From contig JAPPHZ010000009.1 of NCBI GenBank assembly GCA_028820935.1, positions 178,923 to 242,922 on the forward strand: a stretch of DNA of 64,000 bases, read 5' to 3'. Below, one piece after another: positions 53,741 to 62,877 of the stretch (the first letter of the stretch is position 1; each line of letters starts with the position of its first letter). A model generated the notes under the pieces. That model did no database searches. It was not told the origin of the DNA and was given only the letters and a program-made list of their open reading frames with translations. Source of the stretch: a bacterium (GTDB lineage: Bacteria; Actinomycetota; Acidimicrobiia; Spongiisociales; Spongiisociaceae). Both the position numbers and the translations under genes were made by a program.

Positions 53741-55102
53741 GTGAGGCGACCCGGACTCTCCGCCATGCACGATGATCTGACTTCGGCCATAGACGGTCTA
53801 TTCCCCACGCTGAGGAGCGACCTGGAGGAACTCGTCCGGGTCGACTCCATAAGCGCTCCCGGATTCGATCCCGGCCGCGTTCGCCACGGCGCCGAGGTAT
53901 CAGCCGTCCAGCTGGAGCGGGCAGGACTGGAGGGCACGAGGATCCTCGAACTGGACGGCTCCCACCCGGCCGTCTTCGCCGAGATCGGTCCTCCTGGTCC
54001 CGACGCACCCACCGTCCTGCTCTACGCCCACTACGACGTTCAACCCCCGGGGCCCTCGGAACTGTGGAGGACTCCGCCCTTCGAACCGACCGAGTCCCGC
54101 GGCCGCCTGTACGGCCGGGGCACGGCCGATGACAAGGTCGGCATCGTGATCCACACCGGAGCGATCCAGGCACACGGGGGCCGGCCGCCCGTCGGCGTGA
54201 AGGTATTCCTCGAAGGCGAGGAGGAGATCGGTTCCGTCCACCTGGACGGGTTCCTGGAGCGATACCGGGACCTGCTGGCCGCCGATGTCATCGTTGTGGC
54301 AGACGCCGCCAACTGGTCGGTCGGGGTGCCCGCGCTGACCACCTCCCTGCGGGGATTGATCGATTGCACCATCGCGGTCCGCACCCTGGAGGCGGGGGTC
54401 CATTCCGGAATGTGGGGAGGAGTGTTCCCCGACGCTCTCTCCGCACTGGTGCGGGCGCTGGCTTCCCTCCATGACGAGCGCGGGAACGTGGCGGTACCCG
54501 GCCTGGTGCGCGGGCAGCGCCCGCTCATCGATGCCGATGAGGACGAGGCCCGCCGGGATGCCGGGGTGCTGGCAGGGGTGGAGACCATCGGGGTGGGATC
54601 GATCACGGAACGCCTGTGGGCCGGCCCGGCCCTATCGGTACTCTCGATCGACGCTCCTCCGGTGGCGGGCTCCATCAACCAGCTGGTGCCGGAGGCCCGG
54701 GCCAAGGTATCGGTCCGGCTGGCGCCCGGGGACAATCCCGACCGGGCGATGGACTCCCTGGTACGCCATCTGGAGAAGGCGGTTCCGTGGGGCGCCGCCG
54801 TCGAGGTGGAGCGGGGCGCGTCCGCCCATCCCTTCTCGCTGGATACCTCCGGCCCCGCCTACGACGCCTTCCAGGCCGGCTTCCGCCACGCGTACGGACG
54901 CGAAGCCGTCTACACGGGCATCGGCGGCTCCATCCCGTTCGTGCAGGCCTTCTCCGACGCGTTCCCGTGGGCCGATCTGGTGCTGACCGGAGCCGGCGAC
55001 CCCACCAGTTACATCCACGGCCCCAACGAAAGCCTCGACCTGGGCGAGTTGCGCCGGAGCGCCGTCGCCGAGGCGGTGGCCTTGCGGGCCTTGGCCGGCT
55101 GA
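53741..55102 (+). CDS. M20-family metallopeptidase (dipeptidase-like)
   Basis: About 453 residues. Metal ligands and catalytic residues are in order: His-x-Asp in YAHYDVQP, Asp in GRGTADDKVG, Glu-Glu in EGEEEIGS, Asp in VVADAANW and His in YIHGPNES. The dimerisation (lid) domain sits between residues about 210 and 340. Family members remove an amino acid from dipeptides or N-acyl amino acids. The start is either GTG 53741 or ATG 53765. It is 8 bp after the pyrE-like gene. Confidence 0.88.
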   Translation: MRRPGLSAMHDDLTSAIDGLFPTLRSDLEELVRVDSISAPGFDPGRVRHGAEVSAVQLERAGLEGTRILELDGSHPAVFAEIGPPGPDAPTVLLYAHYDVQPPGPSELWRTPPFEPTESRGRLYGRGTADDKVGIVIHTGAIQAHGGRPPVGVKVFLEGEEEIGSVHLDGFLERYRDLLAADVIVVADAANWSVGVPALTTSLRGLIDCTIAVRTLEAGVHSGMWGGVFPDALSALVRALASLHDERGNVAVPGLVRGQRPLIDADEDEARRDAGVLAGVETIGVGSITERLWAGPALSVLSIDAPPVAGSINQLVPEARAKVSVRLAPGDNPDRAMDSLVRHLEKAVPWGAAVEVERGASAHPFSLDTSGPAYDAFQAGFRHAYGREAVYTGIGGSIPFVQAFSDAFPWADLVLTGAGDPTSYIHGPNESLDLGELRRSAVAEAVALRALAG

Positions 55103-55122
55103 GCCGCCGGGCGGCGCGCCGG

Positions 55123-55587
55123 TCAGACCCCGGTGCCGAACGCCAACTGGCGCCAAGCCTCGAACAGGACGATGGCGACCGCATTGGAGAGGTTGAGGCT
55201 CCTGCGATCCGGCAGCATCGGGATCCGGAGGGTCTCGGTCACCCCCTCGTGGCCCAGGATGCGCCCGCTCAGCCCGACGCTCTCCGGACCGAACAGCAAG
55301 CCGTCCCCCACGCGATAGGCCACGTCGGAGTACCGCTTCCGGCCGCCTCCCGACATGGCGAACAGTCGTACCGGTCCGGCCGCGTCCAGGTATGCTTCGA
55401 AGTCGGCGTGTTCCATGACGTTCGCGTACTCGTGGTAATCGAGCCCGGCCCGCCTCAGTCGGGTGTCATCCATGGAGAACCCCAGCGGGTGGACCAGATG
55501 CAGGTCGGCGCCGGTGTTGGCGCACAGACGGATGATGTTGCCCGTGTTGGGCGGTATCTCGGGCCGGTAGAGGACTACCTGGAACAT
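55123..55587 (-). CDS. trmL: tRNA (cytidine/uridine-34 2'-O)-methyltransferase TrmL
   Basis: A 154-residue SPOUT-fold enzyme that methylates the wobble ribose in leucine tRNAs. It begins MFQVVLYRPEIPPNTGNIIR, and the knot region with SAM site is FGPESVGLSGRIL and IPMLPDRRSLNLSNAVAIVL, all canonical. ATG 55587 gives the standard length. A candidate RNA/repeat lies just upstream. Confidence 0.93.
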   Translation of the reverse strand: MFQVVLYRPEIPPNTGNIIRLCANTGADLHLVHPLGFSMDDTRLRRAGLDYHEYANVMEHADFEAYLDAAGPVRLFAMSGGGRKRYSDVAYRVGDGLLFGPESVGLSGRILGHEGVTETLRIPMLPDRRSLNLSNAVAIVLFEAWRQLAFGTGV

Positions 55588-55645
55588 GCCCGGTGTCCTG
55601 GCCTCAAGAGAACGCGAAAATCGCGCCGAGCGGGCTTCGCCCGCC

Positions 55646-55837
55646 GGGCCCTCCCCCACCACCACCTGTCCTGGTTCGGAGCGTGGTCGACCATGCCCGG
55701 CCGGCTGCCGGGTGCGGCGGTTCGCTCCGTGAACCCTATGTTCCCTCCGGGCTGGCCGGACCGATCGGTAATGGCATCATCGGCCGGTGTAGGTGCTTGG
55801 CGATACTCAACATATGGTGGGGGTGTGACAGATTCGA
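55646..55837 (-). ncRNA. Candidate structured RNA / dispersed repeat, copy B
   Basis: The second copy of the block at 43059-43244, about 190 bp. The -10-like TATGTT (55809-55814) and the TGTCACA between -10 and -35 positions are kept; the -35 is weaker (TCGAAT). A stem CCGGCCGAT with ATCGGTCCGG (one bulge) replaces the stem of copy A. On the minus strand the block is followed by the hairpin GCGGGCGAAGCCCGC and a short T-run (55617-55644), a possible terminator. It fills the 302-bp gap between nucS and trmL (55588-55889). Confidence 0.5.
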
Positions 55838-55889
55838 CCCCTCCCCTCCGATCGGTGGATCGTTCATCGCCAGCCACAACCGGTCGGGC

Positions 55890-56549
55890 CTAGAAGAGGC
55901 GCAGGTGATTGGACGGTGCGCCTCTCAGTTGCTCGTAGTCCACTTCCACGCAGGAGATGCCTCGTGCCGCCGCCAGCACCTTGGCCTGCGGGGCGATGAT
56001 CGTGGCAGCGAGCACTCCCCGGAGCGGATGCAGGCGCGAGTCGTTGCCGAGGCGGTCCAGGTACCGGGTCAGCTGCTCCACCCCGTCCATCTCGCCCTTC
56101 CGCTTGATCTCGACCGCCACCGTGTCGCCGTCCGCCGCCCGGCACAGCAGATCGACCGGGCCGATGTCGGTGGGGTACTCCCGTCGAACCACCACCAGCC
56201 CCTCCTCCAGTAACTCCGGCTTGGCGGCCAGCAACTCCTGGAGATGAGCCTCTACACCGTCCTTCTCCAACCCCGGATCCTGACCCAGATCGAAATGGTG
56301 GTCGGACACGACCTCCTCGATCCGGATGGTCAACTCCTCCCCTTTAGGGTTGGTGACCAGCCAGCGAGCCTCCTCCTCGACCAGCGTGTTGGGAGCGTTC
56401 ATCCAGTTCAGAGGCTTGTAGGCCCCTCCATCGGCGTGGATGGCCACGCACCCGTCCGCCTTGACCATGATCAAGCGGATAGCGGAGGGAAGGTGGGCGG
56501 TGAGGCGGCCGCGGTAGTCGACCGAGCAGCGCGCGATGACCAAGCGCAT
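55890..56549 (-). CDS. nucS: Mismatch-specific endonuclease NucS (EndoMS)
   Basis: About 219 residues. The N-terminal DNA-binding domain ([30 protein letters not shown] in pieces) and C-terminal nuclease ([31 protein letters not shown]) match NucS. The catalytic Asp, Glu and Lys are in GPVDLL and VEIKRK. NucS cuts both strands at mismatches and replaces MutS/MutL repair in most Actinobacteria, supporting the taxonomic reading. ATG 56549 gives the normal family start (MRLVIARC). Confidence 0.94.
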   Translation of the reverse strand: MRLVIARCSVDYRGRLTAHLPSAIRLIMVKADGCVAIHADGGAYKPLNWMNAPNTLVEEEARWLVTNPKGEELTIRIEEVVSDHHFDLGQDPGLEKDGVEAHLQELLAAKPELLEEGLVVVRREYPTDIGPVDLLCRAADGDTVAVEIKRKGEMDGVEQLTRYLDRLGNDSRLHPLRGVLAATIIAPQAKVLAAARGISCVEVDYEQLRGAPSNHLRLF

Positions 56550-56858
56550 CGTGACGGGAGGATAACCGCGAGCCGCTCGCCCGCGTAACGGACCCATGGC
56601 CGATCCTCGCCACCGAGCGGGCGCCGCAACGGTCGGACCGGGGTGGAGACCCCACTATTCGTGTAACAACCCGAGGTTGGTAGGGTCGAAGTCAGGCCAT
56701 TCCCCGCATGCAGGACGTGGCATCGAGCACATTCGAGGGTGATCCCCCATAGACCTGACGTGCGCCGGAGTCGGGAGTGGGGAATAATCACCGGGACGGC
56801 GAATGGTTGGGCTTCCGGCATCCCGGCCCGCACATGCCCCTTCCGAAAGGACTTCCGA
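56550..56858. other. Divergent intergenic region nucS / ABC exporter
   Basis: 309 bp that must hold promoters for both divergent transcripts. I see no clear operator, repeat or hairpin; an in-frame extension of the ATPase gene to 56739 lies here but is not conserved. Confidence 0.45.
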
Positions 56859-57587
56859 ATGAACAGTACGGCGGCTCGCGCCGAAGGAGTCACGAAGGTG
56901 TACGGGTGGGGCGACACCCGCGTCACGGCGCTCGACGACATATCCGTGGCGTTCGCCCGAGGCGAGTTCACCGCGGTGATGGGACCGTCCGGGTCGGGCA
57001 AGTCGACGCTCATGCACTGCATGGCCGGCCTCGACTCGGTGACGGAGGGCTCTGTGTTCATCGGGGACCAGGACCTGTCGACGCTGAGCGACCGGCAGCT
57101 CACGAAGCTCCGCCGGGAGCGGATCGGCTTCATCTTTCAGGCCTACAACCTGGTCCCCACCCTGTCCGCCAGCGAGAACATCACCCTTCCCCTCGACCTG
57201 GCCGGCACGAAAGTCGACCAGTCCTGGTTCGATTCGGTCGTGGAAACCCTCGGTGTGGCGGACCGGCTCAAGCACCGCCCGTCCGAGCTGTCGGGCGGCC
57301 AGCAGCAGCGGGTGGCGGCAGCCCGAGCCATGGTCTCCCGGCCGGAACTGATCTTCGCCGATGAGCCGAGCGGCAACCTCGACTCCAGGGCCAGCGCCGA
57401 TCTGCTCGCCTTCCTCCGGTCGGCGGTCAAGGAGCATGCCCAGACAATCGTGATGGTCACCCACGATGCCAACGCCGCCGGCTACGCGGACCGGATCGTG
57501 TTCCTGGCCGACGGAAGGGTGGTGGACTCGATGGAGGATCCCAACCCCGAGCGGATCCTCGACCGCCTCAAGAGCCTCGAATACTGA
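56859..57587 (+). CDS. MacB/LolD-type ABC transporter ATP-binding protein
   Basis: A 242-residue ATPase with Walker A GPSGSGKST, the Q-loop FIFQAYNLVPTLSA, signature LSGGQQQRVAAARA and Walker B LIFADEPSGNLD, typical of the MacB/LolD/FtsE group that powers FtsX-like permeases. ATG 56859 is chosen because AAAGGA lies seven bases upstream. Its stop overlaps the permease start (TGATG). Confidence 0.94.
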   Translation: MNSTAARAEGVTKVYGWGDTRVTALDDISVAFARGEFTAVMGPSGSGKSTLMHCMAGLDSVTEGSVFIGDQDLSTLSDRQLTKLRRERIGFIFQAYNLVPTLSASENITLPLDLAGTKVDQSWFDSVVETLGVADRLKHRPSELSGGQQQRVAAARAMVSRPELIFADEPSGNLDSRASADLLAFLRSAVKEHAQTIVMVTHDANAAGYADRIVFLADGRVVDSMEDPNPERILDRLKSLEY

Positions 57588-60211
57588 TGCTGCGGGTCTC
57601 TCTGAAGGGCGTTTGGGCACACAAGGTACGCCTCGTCCTAACCGCTCTGGCCATCATCTTGGGGGTCGGCCTGATCAGCGGGGTCTACGTTTTCACCGAC
57701 ACGATCGGGAAGGCCTTCGACGGCATCTTCACCGACGCTTATTCGGGGATCGACATCGCGATCGGAACCGAGTCTGACTTCTCCTTCGGCGAGGGAACCT
57801 ACCTTGACGAGGCCGATTTCGCCCTGGTCGAAGATGTCGACGGGGTGGACCAGGCCATCCCCTTCCTCCAAGGCTTGGGCGTGACCGTTCTGGACGCGGA
57901 GGGTGAGGTTTTGAGCAGCGGTGCGGGGCCGCCCACTTTCGTGTCCAGCCTGTCGGATCCCCAGGGGAGTACCTACCGCGACACCGGTGGCTTCACGATC
58001 GCCGCCGGTGCCTACCCGGTCGGGAGCGGACAGGTGGCATTGGACCGCGGTCTCGCCGATCAGGGCGGATTCGAGGTCGGGGATCGGGTGACGGTGATCT
58101 CCGATCTGGAAGGTCGTCTTGATCTCGAACTGGTGGGCATCGCCGTGTTCGGCGAGGACAACAGCTTGGGCGGCACCAAATGGGTGTTCTTCGATCTTCC
58201 GACCGTCCAGTCCGTCCTGCAGCGCCCCGGCATGCTGTCGGGAGGGGTGGTGCAGGTCACTCCGGGGGCCCCGATAGACCAGGTGATCGCCGGCATCCAG
58301 GCGGTGTTGCCGGACCACGCTACGGTCGTATCGGGCCAGGATGCCGCGGAAGAGGAGGCCGCCGAGATCCAGGCCGCTCTCTCCTTCTTCACCATCTTCC
58401 TCTCGGTGTTCGGATGGGTGGCCCTGTTCGTGGGCTCCTTCCTCATCTACAACACCTTCCGGATCGTGGTGAGCCAGCGCACCAGGGAACTGGCGTTGTT
58501 GCGGGCTCTGGGCGCCGGCACGCGCCAGATCCGGGGGATCGTCCTGCTAGAGGCGGTGACCATCGGCCTGATCGGTGCCATCCTCGGGGTGGGCTTCGGC
58601 ATCATGCTCGCCTTCGGCCTCCAGCTGATACTGCCGGCCGCCGGGATCGAGCTGCCCACGGCCTCGCTGTCCATCAAACCGCGCACGGTGATCGTCGGCC
58701 TGGCGGCCGGAACAGTGATCACATTCGTCTCCGCCCTGATCCCGGCCCGGCGGGCCTCCAAGGTCTCGGTGATGGCCGCCCTCAGAGAGGATGCCACCGG
58801 TCCGGCCCGGGCCGGGTTCCTCCGCCGCGCCCTGGTGGGAGTGGTGATTCTGGTGCTGGGCCTGGCCGGCCTCTTCTTCGGGCTGTTCGGGGATACCGGC
58901 TCGGGGCCGAGCCCGATCGTCTACGTAGGAGTAGGGGTCGGGGTGATCTTCCTGGCGGTATTCGTGCTCAGCCCCCTGGTGGCGGGGCCCGTAACCAACC
59001 TGCTCGGAAGCGTCCTGGAGCGGTTCACGGGCACGTCCGGCCGGCTCGCCCGGCGGAACGCCATGCGTAGCCCGAGGCGGACAGCCGCCACCGCGGCTGC
59101 GGTGACGATCAGCATCACGCTGGTCGCGCTCGCGTCCACCCTCACCGGCTCCATCCGCGGGACGCTCGACGAGGTGCTGGCCGAGAATGTGGAGGCTGAC
59201 GTGATCGTCCTGCCGGCCGGCCAGTTCGGTGACCCGTCCGCCGCCTTCGCCCCCGAGATCGCGGAACGCTTGGAGGGTATGGACCTCGTGGCGGATCTCA
59301 CCCGGATCTGGATCGAGTGGGGGCTGGTCACCATCGAGACGCCTACGGGGTCTCTTACCGACGAGATCCTGATCACTGGGGCAGAGACGAACCTGGCCGA
59401 CTTCATCCCGCCTGACGGGTTTCAGGGCTCGCTCGACCCCGGACCGGGAGAGGTCGTCGTCGAGGCTGCGATCGCCGACGACTACGACGTCGCGTTGGGC
59501 GACTCCCTGGTCATCGAGTTCGAGCAGTCCGGCGAGCTCCCATTCACCCTGGTGGGCATCGCGGAAGGGCCCGCCTGGGCCGGGATAGTCGCCGTCCCCG
59601 CAGCTGACCTGATATCGGCCACCGGGCGGGACCAGCACTCCCAGGTCTATGCGCAGGCGGTGGAGGGCGCTACCCCGGACGAACTGAAGGCCGCCGTCGA
59701 GCCGTTGCTGGCCGACTTCCCGAATGTGGCGGTCCAGACGTTCGAGGATCTGCAGAGCGAGGCCGAGGCCCAACTGAACGGGTTGCTCAACTTCATACTG
59801 GCCCTGCTGGCCCTGGCCGTGGTCATCGGGATGCTGGGGGTGACCAACACAATGGCCCTGGCGGTGTTCGAGCGGACCCGCGAGATAGGTCTCCTGCGGG
59901 CGGTGGGCCTCGACCGGCGGACCACCCGACGGATGGTCCGGGCCGAAGCGTCGATCGTCTCGGTGTTCGGGGCCCTGATGGGGATCGGCCTGGGCATCTT
60001 CTTCGGCTGGGCGCTGATAAAGGCCCTGGAGGACCTGGGGTTCGCGGTCTTTGTCATCCCGTGGCTTCCGTCTTCGGCATCGGTAGCCGGCGTGCTGGGA
60101 AGCTTGGTCTTCTGGCTGCTCGCCACCGGAATACTAGGGATCCTGTTCGCGGTCTATCCGGCGTGGAGGGCAGCCCGGCTCAAGGTCATCGAGGCCATCG
60201 CCCACCTCTGA
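57587..60211 (+). CDS. FtsX-like ABC permease, two-module form
   Basis: An 874-residue protein with an N-terminal helix (about 12-35), an extracytoplasmic MacB-type domain, three FtsX helices (about 265-400), two more central helices, a second large extracytoplasmic domain and three C-terminal helices (about 735-870). This double-module form is common in actinobacteria, where it acts with the adjacent ATPase as a mechanotransmitter or lipoprotein/peptide exporter rather than a channel. The substrate is unknown. Confidence 0.92.
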   Translation: MLRVSLKGVWAHKVRLVLTALAIILGVGLISGVYVFTDTIGKAFDGIFTDAYSGIDIAIGTESDFSFGEGTYLDEADFALVEDVDGVDQAIPFLQGLGVTVLDAEGEVLSSGAGPPTFVSSLSDPQGSTYRDTGGFTIAAGAYPVGSGQVALDRGLADQGGFEVGDRVTVISDLEGRLDLELVGIAVFGEDNSLGGTKWVFFDLPTVQSVLQRPGMLSGGVVQVTPGAPIDQVIAGIQAVLPDHATVVSGQDAAEEEAAEIQAALSFFTIFLSVFGWVALFVGSFLIYNTFRIVVSQRTRELALLRALGAGTRQIRGIVLLEAVTIGLIGAILGVGFGIMLAFGLQLILPAAGIELPTASLSIKPRTVIVGLAAGTVITFVSALIPARRASKVSVMAALREDATGPARAGFLRRALVGVVILVLGLAGLFFGLFGDTGSGPSPIVYVGVGVGVIFLAVFVLSPLVAGPVTNLLGSVLERFTGTSGRLARRNAMRSPRRTAATAAAVTISITLVALASTLTGSIRGTLDEVLAENVEADVIVLPAGQFGDPSAAFAPEIAERLEGMDLVADLTRIWIEWGLVTIETPTGSLTDEILITGAETNLADFIPPDGFQGSLDPGPGEVVVEAAIADDYDVALGDSLVIEFEQSGELPFTLVGIAEGPAWAGIVAVPAADLISATGRDQHSQVYAQAVEGATPDELKAAVEPLLADFPNVAVQTFEDLQSEAEAQLNGLLNFILALLALAVVIGMLGVTNTMALAVFERTREIGLLRAVGLDRRTTRRMVRAEASIVSVFGALMGIGLGIFFGWALIKALEDLGFAVFVIPWLPSSASVAGVLGSLVFWLLATGILGILFAVYPAWRAARLKVIEAIAHL

Positions 60212-60275
60212 GCGCGACATCGGCGGGACGCTGCTCTCGCGTCGCTCTGGTTGGGTAGCCGGAGGATGCAGGCGA

Positions 60276-61223
60276 TCAGGCCGGTTCGACCGGCGTGAGC
60301 GTGAAGGAGATCCGGTCGTAGTAGAGGCGGGTTAGGCCCTCGAAACCCGAGTCGGTGCCCACGATCAGCCAGGCGCGGCCTGCCTCGTCCGCCTCCACCA
60401 CAACCGGACCGTCCATGCTGTCGAGGGTCTTACGGCGGAACTCCTCGCCCGCGATGTCGGGATGCCCCACGACGCCGAGCACCGCCATCTGCTTACCGCC
60501 TCGGGACTGGTTGCCCTTGTCGATATCCATCCGGAGGTGGCCGGTGCGGTCGGGTGCCGGAAGGGGCTCGGTGGTGGAGGCACCCGCCTTGACGTACACG
60601 CTCTGGCCGGGGGAACCACCTATCCCGATCGAGTCCAGCGGGGCGTTGGTGGCCAGGTCGATGGTCGCGGACACGGTGTAGGAAGCCCCCGAGACGAGGC
60701 CTTCCACCTGTCGCTTCAGGTACATGAACAGGTCGTCGCTGCGGTTGTGGCCCTGGAGATAGATGCCCGAGCCGTCCAGGCCGTCGGGAAGGGCGCGGTG
60801 TCCGCTGTCGAGTTCATAGATCGACTGGTCGTAGTCCTCCGGCAGGTCGGCGAAGCCGACCACCCAGCCATCGGCGTCGGTCTCGAACGAGAAGTCGAAC
60901 TCGACCGGGGCCGAGCCGGGCCCGGGACTCTCGTCGCTGCCGTCGGGCGCCTCGCCGTCGGGTGCCTCCGGCTCGGTGGCCTCGGGCTCGGTGGTTGTTG
61001 GTTCGGGTGTTTCCGGTTCGGTCACGGTTGGCTCGGGTGCTTCGGGCTCGGGGATGGTTGGCTCGGGTGCTTCCGGTTCGGGGATGGTCGGCTCGGGCAC
61101 ATCCGGAATGCTGGGAGCGTCGCTGGGTGCGCAGCCCGCGATGGCGACTGCCACAAGCACGGTCATCAGCCGCGGCCACCGTTTCAGCCGCTCAGACAGG
61201 GACCCTCGCATCACCGACACCAC
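60276..61223 (-). CDS. Secreted lipoprotein with Pro/Glu/Thr repeat linker
   Basis: 315 residues. The signal peptide ends in a lipobox (AIAGC). It is followed by about 55 residues of PEPT/EAPE-type repeats, probably a wall-spanning stalk. The remaining 200 residues form a beta-rich domain (FDFSFETDADGWVVGFADLP, LFMYLKRQVEGLVSGASYTV) resembling carbohydrate-binding or jelly-roll folds. It could be a surface-exposed ligand-binding protein. The start is uncertain between the GTG at 61223 and the ATG at 61211. Confidence 0.72.
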   Translation of the reverse strand: MVSVMRGSLSERLKRWPRLMTVLVAVAIAGCAPSDAPSIPDVPEPTIPEPEAPEPTIPEPEAPEPTVTEPETPEPTTTEPEATEPEAPDGEAPDGSDESPGPGSAPVEFDFSFETDADGWVVGFADLPEDYDQSIYELDSGHRALPDGLDGSGIYLQGHNRSDDLFMYLKRQVEGLVSGASYTVSATIDLATNAPLDSIGIGGSPGQSVYVKAGASTTEPLPAPDRTGHLRMDIDKGNQSRGGKQMAVLGVVGHPDIAGEEFRRKTLDSMDGPVVVEADEAGRAWLIVGTDSGFEGLTRLYYDRISFTLTPVEPA

Positions 61224-61274
61224 AGGAACTGCAACCGTACCGGTGGGCGAGTCCTCGGCGACTGGGACGCGGGT

Positions 61275-62213
61275 CTACGGCAGCTTCGCGGCGCGCCCCT
61301 TCAGACGGGTCGCCAGCCAGATGACGCACAGCATCCCGACTGCGGCCCACTCAGCCCGGTCTGCGATGCGGACCGCCTCTCCGACGTCGTCGGGGTCGGG
61401 CCGAGGTCCGTCCCCCAGCAAGGGGCGATTTTCCTCGGTGTCTCCGTAGCGCAGAGGCCCTCCGAGCTGGCGACCCAGCGCAGCCGCCAACGCCGCCTCG
61501 GCCACCCCCGCATTGGGGGACGGATGGGCCGGCGCGTCGCGGCGGACCGCGGCGATGATTTCCCGGGCCCGGTGGAGGCACAGCACCACAACCAGTCCCG
61601 CGAAGATCCGGGCTGGAACGTAGTTGGCGACATCGTCGAGGCGGGCCGCGGCCCAGCCGAAGTTGCCGTACCGGTCGTCACGTCGGCCGACCATGGCGTC
61701 CATGGTGTTGACCGCCCGGTAGGCGGCCGCGCCGGGCGCACCGGCCACTGCGGCCCAGAACGCAGGGGCGATCACCGCGTCCACGCTGTTCTCGGCCAGC
61801 GACTCGATGACCGCCGCGGCGATCCCCGAAGCGTCCAGCTCCGACGGATCACGCCCCACCAGCGACGGCAGCTCTGCCCGGGCCGCGGCCAGATCCCCCG
61901 ACCCGGCCAACTCGCCGATGCGGCTCGCCACCCGGCGCAGCTCCCGACCTGCCGACACAGCCCAGGTGACCACGGCAGTAGAGCCAGTCGTGAGGCCGGC
62001 GGCCGCTCCCATCGCCGCGCCGGTCAGCGCATAGGCCGCTCCGTTCAACCGGCGATCGGCCCACAGCACATGCTCAGCCCGCTCCATGGTGCGCCCGAAG
62101 CCAGCCACCGGGTGGACATCGGCCGGGGGCTCGCCGACGAGCCGGTCCAGCAACAGCCCGCCGGCCGCAGCCAGGCAACGCTGCCCAAGCCGGATCAACG
62201 GACCGCCCACCAC
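61275..62213 (-). CDS. cbiB: Adenosylcobinamide-phosphate synthase (CbiB/CobD)
   Basis: About 312 residues with several membrane helices. It attaches aminopropanol phosphate to adenosylcobyric acid in B12 synthesis. Family motifs include LLLDRLVGEPPADVHPVAGFGR, AAVIESLAENSVDAVIAPAFW and AYRAVNTMDAMVGRRDDRYGNFGWAAARLDD (in pieces). I start at GTG 62213; the longer frame to 62399 is antisense-like. It is the last visible gene of the corrinoid operon. Confidence 0.93.
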   Translation of the reverse strand: MVGGPLIRLGQRCLAAAGGLLLDRLVGEPPADVHPVAGFGRTMERAEHVLWADRRLNGAAYALTGAAMGAAAGLTTGSTAVVTWAVSAGRELRRVASRIGELAGSGDLAAARAELPSLVGRDPSELDASGIAAAVIESLAENSVDAVIAPAFWAAVAGAPGAAAYRAVNTMDAMVGRRDDRYGNFGWAAARLDDVANYVPARIFAGLVVVLCLHRAREIIAAVRRDAPAHPSPNAGVAEAALAAALGRQLGGPLRYGDTEENRPLLGDGPRPDPDDVGEAVRIADRAEWAAVGMLCVIWLATRLKGRAAKLP

Positions 62214-62241
62214 ACAGCCGGGAGCGCACCCGACAACACGC

Positions 62242-62877
62242 TCAGGCCCCCGGCTCGGCCCCGGCCCACACGGCCCGGTACACGGCCTGCGCGATCCTTG
62301 AACCCCACCGCGACCTCGGACCGGCGAAACGCTCCGGCGCCCCCTCGCCGGGCCACGCGACGGTGATCGCGTCGGTGGCCGTGCCGGTACCCGGCACACC
62401 GCGGGCCGCCAACGCCTGGACCTTGGCCTCGGTGGCCGTGATCGTCGCGTTCACCGCCGCGCCCGGATCGAGCGCCACCGGCACCTGCACCACGAGGTTG
62501 ATCGTGCCCGGCTCCGCCGGCACAGCCCCTGCGGACGGGTCGGCAGCCCAGGTCGGATGGCTGATCCCGACCGTAGCGTCCACGGCCACACCCTCGAACC
62601 CGCATCGCTGCCGCCGCCCTAAGTCGACCGCGGTGAACATCGCAACGCCCGAGCCCTGCATGCCGAGCCCGGCCGCGACCTCCCGGGCATGCTCCGACAG
62701 GTCCGTGCGGTCGTAGTCGGACGGTACGCCGATGTTGAGCACCCATTCGATCTCGCCCAGGCCACCGCCCACGGGCGCCGACGACAACACCGCCGTCGGG
62801 GCGTCCCACCGCCACACCAGCACACCGCGATGATCGGAGGCCGCGGGAATCAGATGCGGATCGACCGGGACGCTCAA
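62242..62877 (-). CDS. cbiZ: Adenosylcobinamide amidohydrolase (CbiZ)
   Basis: A 211-residue protein. The family signature GTGTATDAITVAW and the earlier GVAMFTAVDL and GISHPTWAAD segments fit CbiZ, which cuts the amide bond of adenosylcobinamide or pseudocobalamin to give adenosylcobyric acid, allowing remodelling of scavenged corrinoids. It was first described in archaea. The start overlaps the upstream gene's stop (ATGA), and cbiB, which uses its product, follows directly. Confidence 0.85.
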   Translation of the reverse strand: MSVPVDPHLIPAASDHRGVLVWRWDAPTAVLSSAPVGGGLGEIEWVLNIGVPSDYDRTDLSEHAREVAAGLGMQGSGVAMFTAVDLGRRQRCGFEGVAVDATVGISHPTWAADPSAGAVPAEPGTINLVVQVPVALDPGAAVNATITATEAKVQALAARGVPGTGTATDAITVAWPGEGAPERFAGPRSRWGSRIAQAVYRAVWAGAEPGA

